Below are positions 35,508 through 44,251 of a DNA stretch of 64,000 nt, in pieces. Each line of letters begins with the position of its first letter. Position 1 is the stretch's first letter. A model generated the notes under the pieces. That model worked only from the letters and a program-made list of their open reading frames with translations. It did not search any database and was not told where the DNA came from. The translations under genes and the position numbers were made by a program. This DNA is from Nannocystis exedens (lineage in GTDB: Bacteria > Myxococcota_A > Polyangia > Nannocystales > Nannocystaceae). The DNA lies in assembly GCF_002343915.1 (NCBI RefSeq), contig NZ_NETK01000001.1:2428001-2492000 (forward strand), in the 5' to 3' direction.

Positions 35508-35885
35508 CGTGGCGCCGCGCCGCTCCGCGTCGATCCCGGCCGTGAACCTGCGCTCACCGCTCGCGGGCGCGTCCTCGATCGTGCCCATGACCTCGTCGAT
35601 CGCCCCGCAGCGAGCGCGCGTGTCGGGACCGTGGTCGACCGGGACGATCCGTCGTCGCGCGAGGATTGTCGGCACCGCGCGCGCTCACTCTCCACAATCG
35701 CGCCGGTCTCGACATTTGCCGTCCGCCGTCGCCGACCCCACTGTCACGATCGGTGGCGCCGCAGGGCGCGAGGGAACCCACGCCCCCACCTCGAGGCCGC
35801 TCGTTTTCGCACATCCGCGCGGACCGCGGTTGCGTTACCCTGGGGCTCGCAAGGCCCAGCGGGCCGGAGGACCGGAGGCCCAGTC
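35508..35885. other. gene-poor stretch
   Basis: Nothing convincing on either strand. Two GGAGG-like sequences at the right end serve the next gene. Confidence 0.4.
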
Positions 35886-36587
35886 GTGGAGCAGGACCGC
35901 AATTTCGTGTTCGAGCGCTACATCCCGCTGCTCGACCCCGACAGCTTCTCGGACCTCGCCTTCTATCGGGAGCTCGAGCGGATCGGCTACCGCCAGGTGC
36001 TGCTGGGCGGCACCGGCTCGGCCGACCTGCCGGGGCTGACGATGAAGCTCAAGGAGCACACCCGGTTGCAGGTCGTGCTCTACCCGAGCGGCCCCGACGC
36101 GCTGGCGCCGGCCGACGTCGTGCTGCTGCCCGACGTGATGAACTCCAACTCGCACTACGCGCGGCCGTTCGGGTCCGGCTCGGTGGCCACCGCGATGCAC
36201 GTCGCCCGCCGCGGCCTCAACTTCATCCCGCTGGCCTATTTCATCATGGGCAACAGCACCGCGCGCTGGTACTTCGACGCGTTCCTGGTCCCGTCGCCGA
36301 AGATCATCCTCGGCTACGCCACCTACGCGCGGATGATCGGCTACCGCTACTTCGCGCTCGACTACGAGGACCCGGCGCTGGCGATCGATCCGGGCCTCAT
36401 CGCCGCGCTCAAGCAGGTGCCCGGGCTCCACCTCGTCATCTCCGACGAGTTCGACCCCGCGAGCGGCCGCGAGGCGCTGCACATGGGCGCCGACACCGTC
36501 GTCACGCCCTCCGACATCTTCGAGGACGCCGGCGACCCGCTCCGCCTCGCCCGCGAATTCCACGACGCCCTGCTCAGGCCCGCGTGA
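35886..36587 (+). CDS. divergent GGGPS/PcrB-family TIM-barrel protein
   Basis: 233 residues from GTG at 35886, preceded by GGAGG. The order of strands matches heptaprenyl/geranylgeranylglyceryl phosphate synthases: VLLGGTGSADLPGLTMKLKE, VVLYPSGPDALAPADVVLLPDVMNS, FIPLAYFIMGN, YFALDYEDPALAIDPGLIAALK and a closing GADTVVTPSDIFEDAG. In true family members the last two phosphate-binding loops read like GGGIKS and VGNAVYED. Here they read SDEFDPASG and VTPSDIFED. It may therefore bind a different ligand or be catalytically altered. It overlaps the cyclase gene by 4 bp. Confidence 0.65.
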   Translation: MEQDRNFVFERYIPLLDPDSFSDLAFYRELERIGYRQVLLGGTGSADLPGLTMKLKEHTRLQVVLYPSGPDALAPADVVLLPDVMNSNSHYARPFGSGSVATAMHVARRGLNFIPLAYFIMGNSTARWYFDAFLVPSPKIILGYATYARMIGYRYFALDYEDPALAIDPGLIAALKQVPGLHLVISDEFDPASGREALHMGADTVVTPSDIFEDAGDPLRLAREFHDALLRPA

Positions 36588-38200
36588 ACGACCCGCCGCA
36601 CGACCCCGCAGGCACGTCCCCCCGCCTGCGCCTGCTCACCCGCCCGATCGCAGTCCCCAGGCCCGACCTGCCGCTGCCGCCTGCAGGCCGGCTGCTGCGC
36701 GTGTTCGCCGGCGCCATCGCCATCGGCTCGACCGCCGCCGCCGTCGGCGCCTATTACATCACCCTCGCCGCCGTCTTCCCGCCGGGCGCGCTGCCGCAAT
36801 TCCTCGTCATCCTCGCCGGCCTCGTCGCCGCCTCGATCGCCGTCGTCTACCTCCGCCACCGCCGCCTCGTCGACCGCCTGGAGCCGTGGCTGCGCCGCCC
36901 GAGCGACAGCGTCGACCTCGACGCCTGGCGCCAGGCGCTGTCGTGGCCGGCGCGGCTGTCGATCTTCATCGGCCTGTCCGCGGTCGCCGTCAGCCTGAGC
37001 GCCGCCGCGATCATGATCGCCATCACCGGCGACGCGTGGCTCGGCCTCCACATCGCCGTCGGCGGGCTGCTCGCCGCCGTGCTCGACGCGATCTTCGCCT
37101 GGCTCTACACCGACGCCGCGACCCGCCCGCTGCGCCGGGCCCTGATCGCCCGCAGCCCGATGCTGCCGGTGACCGGCCCCGGGATCGTCCGCCTCGGCCT
37201 CGGGGCGAAGATGGCGATCGTGATCGTCGGCGTGCAGCTCGCCGGCGCGGTGATCTCGGGCACTCTGGCCTATCGCGGCGCGAGCGCGGCGGTGGCCGCC
37301 CACGAGCCGACGGCGCTGGCGCTGCACATCCTCGTGGTCACCGCGATCGGCCTGCTCGTCAGCCTCTCGGGCTGCCTGCTGGTCACGCGCCACACCACCG
37401 ACCCGCTGCGCGAGCTGACCGACCTGGTCGGCACGCTGACGCCGGACCAGCTGTCGCGGCGGGCCCTGCCGATCGGCGGCGACGAGGTCGGCCAGCTCAG
37501 CGCCGCCGTCAACGGCATGCTCGGCGGGCTCGAGGAGCGCGACTTCATCAAGGACGCCTTCACCCGCTACGTCACCCGCCAGGTCCGCGACGTGGTGCTG
37601 CAGGGCGGCCTCGAGCTCGGCGGCGAGCTCGTCACGGCGACGATCCTGATGGCCGACATCCGCGGCTTCACCCCGCTGGTCGAGCACATGCCGCCGAAGC
37701 AGGTGGTGCGGATCTTGAACCGCTACTTCACCGAGATGGTCGAGGAGTGCATGGAGCACGGCGGCCTCATCGACAAGTTCATCGGTGACGCGATCCTCGT
37801 CGTGTTCGGCGCCCCGGTCCGGCTCGCTCCCGAGCTGTCCGCGCGCGCCGCGGCCCGCGCGGCCCTGGGCATGCAGCGCCGGCTCGCGCGGCTCAACGAC
37901 GCGCTCGCGGCCGAGGGTCTGCAGCCGCTGCGGATCGGCATCGGCGTCCACACCGGCGAGGCGATCGCCGGCAACATCGGCGCGCCGCAGCGGCTCGACT
38001 ACACGCTCATCGGCGACTCGGTCAACACCGCCACCCGCATCGAATCGGCGTGTAAGGAAGTCGGCTCCGACGTCCTGATCTCCGAGGCCACGCGGACCTT
38101 GCTCGGCGACGCGGCGACCGTCGGCGCCCCGGTCACGGTCCACCTCAAGGGCAAATCGCGCCCCACCGCGGTGTTCCCGCTGCTGGGCCTGCAGCCCTGA
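36584..38200 (+). CDS. membrane class III adenylate/guanylate cyclase with HAMP domain
   Basis: 538 residues from a GTG overlapping the previous stop (GTGA). Several transmembrane helices lie at about 25-100, 125-170 and 200-270. A HAMP linker (TTDPLRELTDLVGTLTPDQLSRRALPIGGDEVGQL) precedes the cyclase domain. That domain shows metal-binding Asp in ILMADIRGFTPL, KFIGDAILVVFG, and the ring-binding region RIGIGVHTGEAIAGNIGAPQRLDYTLIGDSVNTATRIES. It should make cAMP or cGMP. Translational coupling to the GGGPS-like protein suggests a shared process. Confidence 0.9.
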   Translation: MNDPPHDPAGTSPRLRLLTRPIAVPRPDLPLPPAGRLLRVFAGAIAIGSTAAAVGAYYITLAAVFPPGALPQFLVILAGLVAASIAVVYLRHRRLVDRLEPWLRRPSDSVDLDAWRQALSWPARLSIFIGLSAVAVSLSAAAIMIAITGDAWLGLHIAVGGLLAAVLDAIFAWLYTDAATRPLRRALIARSPMLPVTGPGIVRLGLGAKMAIVIVGVQLAGAVISGTLAYRGASAAVAAHEPTALALHILVVTAIGLLVSLSGCLLVTRHTTDPLRELTDLVGTLTPDQLSRRALPIGGDEVGQLSAAVNGMLGGLEERDFIKDAFTRYVTRQVRDVVLQGGLELGGELVTATILMADIRGFTPLVEHMPPKQVVRILNRYFTEMVEECMEHGGLIDKFIGDAILVVFGAPVRLAPELSARAAARAALGMQRRLARLNDALAAEGLQPLRIGIGVHTGEAIAGNIGAPQRLDYTLIGDSVNTATRIESACKEVGSDVLISEATRTLLGDAATVGAPVTVHLKGKSRPTAVFPLLGLQP

Positions 38201-38326
38201 ACGCCGGCGCTCGGGGTCGCCGCGGTTCGCGGGCGCGCCTGCTCGCGCGGTCCCGTTCGCCGCCGCGTTCGCGCCCGGGCCGCCCGCTGTGGACGGGGCG
38301 TTCGCCTGCGAGTACAAAGATCTGTC

Positions 38327-38998
38327 ATGGGGACGAGCGACCTGAACTACCAGTGGGCGGTACGTCGGCCCGCATGGACGGTGCGGCAGGCCGGCGAGCT
38401 CGTGCGCAGCGTCGCCGACACCGTCGAGAGCGCGTGCCAGATGCATTTCCCGCCCTCGGAGGGCTTCCGCACCGAGGCCACCGAGCTGAACGGCCTGGTC
38501 GAGGGCGTGCGCGTGTCGGTGTCGCGCGGCGAGTTCTCGGCGGTGGTCAGCGCCCAGTGCTACGCCGAGCAGGTGCCCCAAGGTACATGTCCTTCGCGCC
38601 AGGTCGCCGTCCGCCTGGTCGCCGCCCGCCGCGACAGCCCGCCCCCGCCCCCGACGGTCCTCCGCCTGGTCCAGATCGCCGGCCCCGTCGCCCTGCTGCT
38701 CGGCGTCAGCGCGCTGGTGTTCGCCCTGATCTGCGCCGCCGCGGTCCCCGGCGTCGGCGGCTACTTCCGCCTGTCGCTGTGGATGAGCTTCATGCTGATG
38801 ATGGCCCCCGCCGTGGCCTGGCTGGCCGGCGCGCGCACGTCGATGCAGCTCGAGGCGGTCGAGGCCAGCCACGCCGCCATGTCCACCCGCGTCGCCGCCC
38901 TCGCCGACGTCAACGCCCGCTGGCAGCGCCTGCTCGCCGTCGTCCACGAGCAGCAGGCCGTGGTCGCCCAGTACAAGGCGCTGCCGTTCCGCCGCTGA
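38327..38998 (+). CDS. membrane protein of unknown family
   Basis: 223 residues. A soluble N-terminal part (about 115 residues) precedes two transmembrane helices (IAGPVALLLGVSALVFALICAAA and YFRLSLWMSFMLMMAPAVAWLAGA) and a C-terminal helix with coiled-coil character (VEASHAAMSTRVAALADVNARW). It has a degenerate CATG-14 pair inside (38586/38600, coding GTCPSRQ). No recognised family. Confidence 0.65.
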   Translation: MGTSDLNYQWAVRRPAWTVRQAGELVRSVADTVESACQMHFPPSEGFRTEATELNGLVEGVRVSVSRGEFSAVVSAQCYAEQVPQGTCPSRQVAVRLVAARRDSPPPPPTVLRLVQIAGPVALLLGVSALVFALICAAAVPGVGGYFRLSLWMSFMLMMAPAVAWLAGARTSMQLEAVEASHAAMSTRVAALADVNARWQRLLAVVHEQQAVVAQYKALPFRR

Positions 38999-39020
38999 CC
39001 TTTATTGATTTATCATAGGA

Positions 39021-39078
39021 CATGTCCTCCGGTTCATGCGAGGCGCCGCGGTCTCGACATGTCCGGAAAGACATAGGG
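39021..39078. repeat. CATG-14 pairs at a convergent junction
   Basis: CATG at 39021/39035, and at 39058 with CATA at 39072, each pair 14 bp apart. It lies between the membrane protein stop (38998) and the convergent pseudokinase stop (39115). Arms include TCCGGAAAGA. Confidence 0.75.
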
Positions 39079-39114
39079 TGATTGTTCCGCTCGTGCGGAG
39101 ACCCGCACCGGGCG

Positions 39115-41634
39115 TCAGCGCAGCGCCAGGACCAGCACGATCACCACCAACAACACCACGTTGACGGTGATGAGCAGCAGCTTGATCGGCGGCCCGGACG
39201 CCTTCGCCGGCTCGGGGGCGCGCGGCGCCGGCTGGCGCGCGGCGGCCGGCGCAGACGTCGGCTGCGCGGAGCGGACCGCCGCGTTTTGGGCCTCGACGCC
39301 GCGTTCGAGGTGCGGCGGCTCGGCGAAGGCCGGCCCCGGCGACAACATCTCGGTGCGCTCGGAGCGAGCCGCAGTCGCGTCGTCGCCGACGAGGATCTCG
39401 GTGCGTTCGGCACGCCCGCTCACGCTGTTGCTGACGAAGATCTCGGTCCGAGCGGGACGATGCGCCGGCGCCGATTCGTCCTCATCAGGATGCTCCGCCC
39501 GGTCCGCATGCGCTGCCGGTGTGTGGGTGCTCTCGTCCCCGAATCGCAGGCGCGCCATGGATTGCGAGGGGAGCTCGATCGTCTCCTCGGCCGGGCCGGC
39601 CGGGGATCGCGGGAAGTGCTCGGTCCGGGCGGAGGTGACAGAAGCCTGTACGAGCGGTTGCGGCACGACCTCCGTCCTCGCGGGGGTGAAGGCCGCCTGT
39701 ACGAGCGGTTGCGGCACGACCTCCGTCTTCGCCGGGGTGAAGGCCGCCTGTACGAGCGGTTGCGGCACGACCTCCGTCTTCGCGGCGGGCGGGTTTGACC
39801 GCGGCCCGAGGACGTCGACCTCGTCGGGGTCCGGCTGCAACAGCTTCGAGTACTGCAGTGGGCGAGCGCTCGCCGACGACGTCCCGGGGCGTGGCCGCGT
39901 CCAGTCGATCTCCGTCTTGTTCGCCGCGGAGGCCACGCTCGTCGATGGCGACGACGGCATCGCCCGGACGGGCAGCGGTTCCACGGGCGGCAGGATGGGC
40001 CCGCGCGGCGGCGTCGACGCGTTCGAGCGCGTGGGCGGCAGCTCCAGAGGCGGCAGGAGCGGCCCGCGCAGCGGCCCCGACATCTTCGAGCGCGCAGGGC
40101 TCGGCGACGAAGGCTCTGCGGACGGCTGTGCGACGGCGCCCGGCGTCGACCCGCTCGCGCCCGCAGGGCTCGGCGCCGGCGGCAGCTCGAGGGTCGGCGA
40201 TGCCACCCTGCCCGCCGACACGCTCGCGCCCGCAGGGCTCGGCGCCGGCGGCAGCTCGAGGGTCGGCGATGCCATCCTGCCCGGCGTCGACCCGCTCGCG
40301 CCCGCAGGGCTCGGCGCCGGCGGCAGCTCGAGGGTCGGCGATGCCATCCTGCCCGACGACGACACGCTCGCGCCCGCAGGGCTCGGCGCCGGCGGCAGCT
40401 CGAGGGTCGGCGATGCCGCCCTGCCCGCCGACACGCTCGAGCCCGCAGGGCTCGGCGCCGGCGGCAGCTCGAGGGTCGGCGATGCGACCCTACCCGGCGT
40501 CGACGCGCTCGAGCCCGCAGGGCTCGGCGACGCCGGCGGCTCCCAGAGCGGCAGGGTCGTGACTCCCCCCGGCGGCGCCGACACGATCGAGCGCGCAGGG
40601 CCCGGCGGCGCCGGCAGCTCGACAGTCGGCGTTGCGACCCTGCCCGGCGGCGACGAACCGATCGAGCCCGAGCTCGGCGGCGTCGCGCTCGCGGGGGCAG
40701 GCGCGCTCGCGGATCCGGGCAAGACCGGCAGGTCGCTGCGCGACAGATCGATCTCCGCGTGGTTCGGCGGCGCCTCGGCGGCCGGCGGCGTGGATCGGAC
40801 CACCGACGCGGACAGGGAGACCGCGGGCGCGGGGCCGAGGCCGAGGGCCTCGCGCATGGCCTCCCGGAGCTCGCCCATGCCCGCGTAGCGCTGCCACGGC
40901 TCGACCGCCAGCGCCTCGGCGAACAGATCGTCGACCGCTCGCGGCACCCCCGGGACCAGCGACCGCAGCCGCGGCGGCAGCTTCGGCGACGGGCGCTCGC
41001 CCGCGATCAGCTCGAACAGCACGGAGGCGAGCGAGAAGACGTCGCTGCGGACATCGCCGCGGGAGTTGGCCTGTTCGGGCGCCCGGTACCCGCAGTCGTC
41101 GGCTCGACCGGCGACCGGCTCGAGCTCGCCGACGCCGAAGTCGAGGATCAGCAGCTCGTCGGCCTCGGTGACGACGAGACGCTGCGGGACGAGGGCCCGG
41201 TGCGGCACCCCGAGCGCCGCGTGGGCGGCCTCGAGGATCGCCGCCGCCCGCTCGCCGAGGCGGAGCGCCCGCTCCCACGCCGGCGCGCCTTGCTTCTGCC
41301 AGGACGGCGGACCCCCCTTTCGCAGGCGATCGAAGCTCCAGCCGACCGGTGGGTCGGCGAGGCAGAACGGCGGGTCGGGCGGCGCGGGCGGGACGTTGCG
41401 CAGCGGCACGACGCCCGGCAGCGCCCGCTCGGTCGCCGCCGTGACGACCCGCATCAGCTCCGACCACGCGGTCGGGGTGCAGGCGGCCGGATCGAAGAGC
41501 ACGAGCACGAGCGGCCTGGCGGACCCGTCCGAGGTCGTGAACACGCGCGCGGGCCCGCTGCCGCGGAGGAGCGCGCTGAGCTCGAAGCGGCCGGCGAAGC
41601 GTTGGCCGGCGGCGGGTGCGAAGGCTTCGGGCAC
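39115..41634 (-). CDS. large pseudokinase with Pro-rich and (K/R)TE repeats, C-terminal membrane anchor
   Basis: 839 residues. Residues 1-270 follow a protein kinase fold (GRFELSALLRGSGPARVF, LGVPHRALVPQRLVVTEADELLILDFGVGE, YRAPEQANSRGDVRSDVFSLASVLFELI). The glycine loop is eroded, the VAIK Lys is not evident (LVLVLF), and HRD is HRA, so catalysis is unlikely; DFG is kept. Residues about 330-530 are six near-identical PTLELPPAPSPAG units. Further on come three 17-residue KTEVVPQPLVQAAFTPA units and several RTE motifs (RTEIF, RTEIL, RTEML) that could be phosphosites. One C-terminal transmembrane helix (IKLLLITVNVVLLVVIVLVLAL) anchors it. It starts 13 bp after vgrG on the same strand. Confidence 0.75.
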   Translation of the reverse strand: MPEAFAPAAGQRFAGRFELSALLRGSGPARVFTTSDGSARPLVLVLFDPAACTPTAWSELMRVVTAATERALPGVVPLRNVPPAPPDPPFCLADPPVGWSFDRLRKGGPPSWQKQGAPAWERALRLGERAAAILEAAHAALGVPHRALVPQRLVVTEADELLILDFGVGELEPVAGRADDCGYRAPEQANSRGDVRSDVFSLASVLFELIAGERPSPKLPPRLRSLVPGVPRAVDDLFAEALAVEPWQRYAGMGELREAMREALGLGPAPAVSLSASVVRSTPPAAEAPPNHAEIDLSRSDLPVLPGSASAPAPASATPPSSGSIGSSPPGRVATPTVELPAPPGPARSIVSAPPGGVTTLPLWEPPASPSPAGSSASTPGRVASPTLELPPAPSPAGSSVSAGRAASPTLELPPAPSPAGASVSSSGRMASPTLELPPAPSPAGASGSTPGRMASPTLELPPAPSPAGASVSAGRVASPTLELPPAPSPAGASGSTPGAVAQPSAEPSSPSPARSKMSGPLRGPLLPPLELPPTRSNASTPPRGPILPPVEPLPVRAMPSSPSTSVASAANKTEIDWTRPRPGTSSASARPLQYSKLLQPDPDEVDVLGPRSNPPAAKTEVVPQPLVQAAFTPAKTEVVPQPLVQAAFTPARTEVVPQPLVQASVTSARTEHFPRSPAGPAEETIELPSQSMARLRFGDESTHTPAAHADRAEHPDEDESAPAHRPARTEIFVSNSVSGRAERTEILVGDDATAARSERTEMLSPGPAFAEPPHLERGVEAQNAAVRSAQPTSAPAAARQPAPRAPEPAKASGPPIKLLLITVNVVLLVVIVLVLALR
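39645..39797 (-). repeat. three 51-bp coding tandem repeats
   Basis: Repeats begin at 39645, 39696 and 39747 and encode the 17-residue KTEVVPQPLVQAAFTPA unit of the pseudokinase. Near-identity at the DNA level implies recent expansion or gene conversion. Confidence 0.85.
40130..40560 (-). repeat. 69/72-bp coding tandem repeats
   Basis: The phrase CCGCAGGGCTCGGC recurs at 40161, 40230, 40302, 40374, 40443 and 40515, so the spacing alternates between 69 and 72 bp. The block encodes PTLELPPAPSPAG-type units of 23-24 residues. Copy number may vary among strains. Confidence 0.85.
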
Positions 41635-41647
41635 GGGCGCTCGCCGC

Positions 41648-43540
41648 TCAGCAGTTGATCTTCACCAGCCTACCGTTGAGGACAAGCTGTTCCGCGGCGA
41701 GGACGCTGATGTTGCCGCCCGCGGCCAGGGTGAGGTTGGCGCCCGCCGACACCGAGATGCTGCCCTCGGCGATGATGAACACGTCCGGCCCGTTCAGGAC
41801 GACCCGCGCCGCGCCGCTCGTGACCTTGTAGAACGTGTCCTGCATCGTCGTGCCGGTCGCCGGGACCGTCGGCGGGGGCGTCGACGGCTGGGCGATCGTC
41901 ACCGTGTGGACCGCGCCCACGAGGGTCGAATCATTGGTGCCGATCGTCGCCGTGCGGTTTTGGCCGATCGACTCGGTGCAGTCGACGCCGACGGTCTCGG
42001 TCAGGTTGTTGAGGATCTGCGTGTTCCAGTCCTTCTGCGCGTGGAGGAAGATCTCCTCGGAGCCCTTGCGATCCTCGAAGCGGAGCTCGTTGAAGCCGCC
42101 CCCGCCCGGCGAGCTGTCGCTCTTGATCGTGCTCTTGGTCTTCTCGGCCGGCAGCGGGTACGGGGTGTCGTTGCCGCCGTGGTAGATCCGCCCGATGACG
42201 ATCGGCCGGTCGGGGTCGCCCTCGATGAAGTCGACGAGCACCTCGTGGCCGATCCGCGGCAGGAACATCGCGCCCCAGCCGTTGCCGGCCCAGGCCTGAC
42301 TGACGCGGACCCACGTCGTGCTCGTCTCGTTGTGCAGGCCCTCGCGGTCCCAGTGGAAGTGCACGCGCACGCGGCCCTCCGCGTCGGTGTGCACCTCCTC
42401 GCCCTCGGGGCCGACGACGGTCGCGGTCTGCACCCCGCGCATCACCGGCCGCGGGGTCCGCCGCGCCGGGCGGAACGGCAGCCGCAGCTCGGTCACCGTG
42501 AAGCGGTTGCGATACGAGGTCGCGCCCGACTCGTCCTGGCCGAGCGTCTGCGGCTGGCTGCCGGTGTGCTCGACCTGGACGATGCGGTACTCGGCGTTGA
42601 GCTCGTGCTTCGGGTGGCCCGCCAGGGTCATCGTCCGCCCCGCCGACAGGCGCGGGCTGTCGCTCACGCCGGAGCCGAACCTGCGGTCGGACTGCAGCTC
42701 CTCGAGCCGCGTCTTCGCCAGGAACTGGCCCTGGTGCGGGCCGCCGCGCCCGGGCTCCTGGTACTCGCCCGGGAAGTCGTAGACCTCGAGCTCGGCGTTC
42801 GCCCGGGCCGCCTCCTGGGCCTCGAGCCCGAGGTCGGGCCGGTGGAGGTTGAAGTCCCGCAGCGACATCTTCCCGGGCCGCAGGCGCCCGCCGAAGCGGA
42901 ACTCGAGGATGTGCTCGCGGTCCTGGACCGCGCCCATCGGCGGGTTGAAGTCGAGCGTCGGCGTGCCCTCGATCGGCAGGTGCGCCTCCACGTGGTCGGC
43001 CATCACCCACACGTGCCGCGCCTCCTCGTGCTTGAAGTAAAAGAAGATCCCGTCCTCTTCGAGCAGCCGGCTGACGAACGCGAGGTCGCTCTCGCGATAT
43101 TGCACGCAGTAATTCCGCGGCCCGTATTCGGCGGTCAGATCGAAGGTGAAGAAGTCGCGCGGGATCCCGGCCGCGACCAGCACGTCGGTCACGATCTGCT
43201 CGGTCGTCTTGTCCTGGAACACGCGGCAGCCCTGGCGCAGGGCGAGCCGGTGGGCCAGCGGCGCGATGGTGAGCTCGTAGAGCTGGTGGCTCCGCGTCTG
43301 CCCGACGTACTCCGCCTCGATGACGACCCCGTGGACGAGCCGCGGCGCGTCCAGGCCGCGGATCTCGAGCAGCGCCGGCTGCCCGAGCAGGGTCTCGGGG
43401 TCGAGGTCCAGATCCGCGACCTCGACGTGGAACTCGAACAGGCTCGAGATGGCCTCCCGTCCGGTGAATCGGACGACCCCCATGGGAGTTCCCGCGACCT
43501 TCAGCTCGAATACGGTGAGACGGGTATTATCGACAGTCAT
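41648..43540 (-). CDS. vgrG: type VI secretion spike protein VgrG
   Basis: 630 residues from ATG at 43540. The N-terminal Phage_GPD-like part (SLFEFHVEVADLDLDPETLLG, NYCVQYRESDLAFVSRLLEEDGIFFYF) leads to the gp27/gp5 transition (TEYRIVQVEH-like) and OB-fold (ATVVGPEGEEVHTDAEGRVRVHFHWDREG, WVRVSQAWAGNGWGAMFLPRIGHEVLVDFIEGDPDRPIV). The C-terminal beta-prism has repeated short strands (GANLTLAAGGNISVLAAEQLVLNG). No extra effector domain is fused. It is divergent from the chaperone-effector operon that follows. Confidence 0.93.
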   Translation of the reverse strand: MTVDNTRLTVFELKVAGTPMGVVRFTGREAISSLFEFHVEVADLDLDPETLLGQPALLEIRGLDAPRLVHGVVIEAEYVGQTRSHQLYELTIAPLAHRLALRQGCRVFQDKTTEQIVTDVLVAAGIPRDFFTFDLTAEYGPRNYCVQYRESDLAFVSRLLEEDGIFFYFKHEEARHVWVMADHVEAHLPIEGTPTLDFNPPMGAVQDREHILEFRFGGRLRPGKMSLRDFNLHRPDLGLEAQEAARANAELEVYDFPGEYQEPGRGGPHQGQFLAKTRLEELQSDRRFGSGVSDSPRLSAGRTMTLAGHPKHELNAEYRIVQVEHTGSQPQTLGQDESGATSYRNRFTVTELRLPFRPARRTPRPVMRGVQTATVVGPEGEEVHTDAEGRVRVHFHWDREGLHNETSTTWVRVSQAWAGNGWGAMFLPRIGHEVLVDFIEGDPDRPIVIGRIYHGGNDTPYPLPAEKTKSTIKSDSSPGGGGFNELRFEDRKGSEEIFLHAQKDWNTQILNNLTETVGVDCTESIGQNRTATIGTNDSTLVGAVHTVTIAQPSTPPPTVPATGTTMQDTFYKVTSGAARVVLNGPDVFIIAEGSISVSAGANLTLAAGGNISVLAAEQLVLNGRLVKINC

Positions 43541-43785
43541 ACGTAGTTCGAGCGGGCGCGCGCTCCGCATTCGGAGGTTACACCCGCCGCGGACGCGAGG
43601 TCAAACGTGCGCGCGGGCGAACGTGAACGCTCAATCACGAATATGATCAGTTTCGGACGAACGATCGCGCGCACGCTCGTGCGGGCGCGCCCGCGATCGC
43701 GCGCTCAGCCGTGGCGCATGACTCCGCGGCGTCGGGCTGATATCGTCGCCCCTCCGCGCGACGCGACGCAGGTGGCGGCGAAGAC

Positions 43786-44250
43786 ATGAAGACGGACGAG
43801 ACGATGAAGGACTTCGAGGAGATGTCGGCCGGCGAGGGCATGTTCCTGCCGATACCGAAGACTTGGGGCAAGAAGGCGCTCGTCGCATTCACCAACGGCC
43901 ACGAGGGCGAAGACGGCGCGAGCGTCGTCGTGCGCGTCGAATCGACCGACGCGCGGACGAAGCTGCCGCGCTTCGTCGACGGGCTGATGATCGAGCTGGC
44001 GCGGACGCTGCCGGGGTTCGCGCTGATCGAGCGGCGCGACACCAGGCTCGGCGGACAGCCGGCGCTCGAGATCGAGTTCACGTGGACGGCCCAGGGCGTC
44101 GTCTACCGGCAGACCCACACCAGCGTGATGTACGCCCCCGGGCAGGTCGCGTGCGTGATCACGTCGGCCGCGCTGCGCCGCCTGCCGGAGTTCAAGGAGA
44201 CGTTCGAGGCGGTGCTGCAAGGCGCACGATTCACCCCGGCGGTGAAGTGA
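43786..44250 (+). CDS. Eag-type T6SS effector chaperone (DUF1795/DcrB-like)
   Basis: 154 residues. The DUF1795 pattern is present: AGEGMFLPIPKTWGKKALVAFTN, then a beta-rich core with GFALIERRDTRLGGQPALEIEFTW, and FKETFEAVLQGARF at the end. Eag chaperones bind the prePAAR transmembrane segments of class I type VI effectors. The next gene, 1 bp downstream, encodes exactly such an effector, which makes the assignment firm. Confidence 0.85.
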   Translation: MKTDETMKDFEEMSAGEGMFLPIPKTWGKKALVAFTNGHEGEDGASVVVRVESTDARTKLPRFVDGLMIELARTLPGFALIERRDTRLGGQPALEIEFTWTAQGVVYRQTHTSVMYAPGQVACVITSAALRRLPEFKETFEAVLQGARFTPAVK

Positions 44251-44251
44251 C

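Noticed and set aside
40130..40560. CRISPR-like repeats of about 70 bp
   Set aside because: They are in frame within the pseudokinase and encode PTLELPPAPSPAG units.
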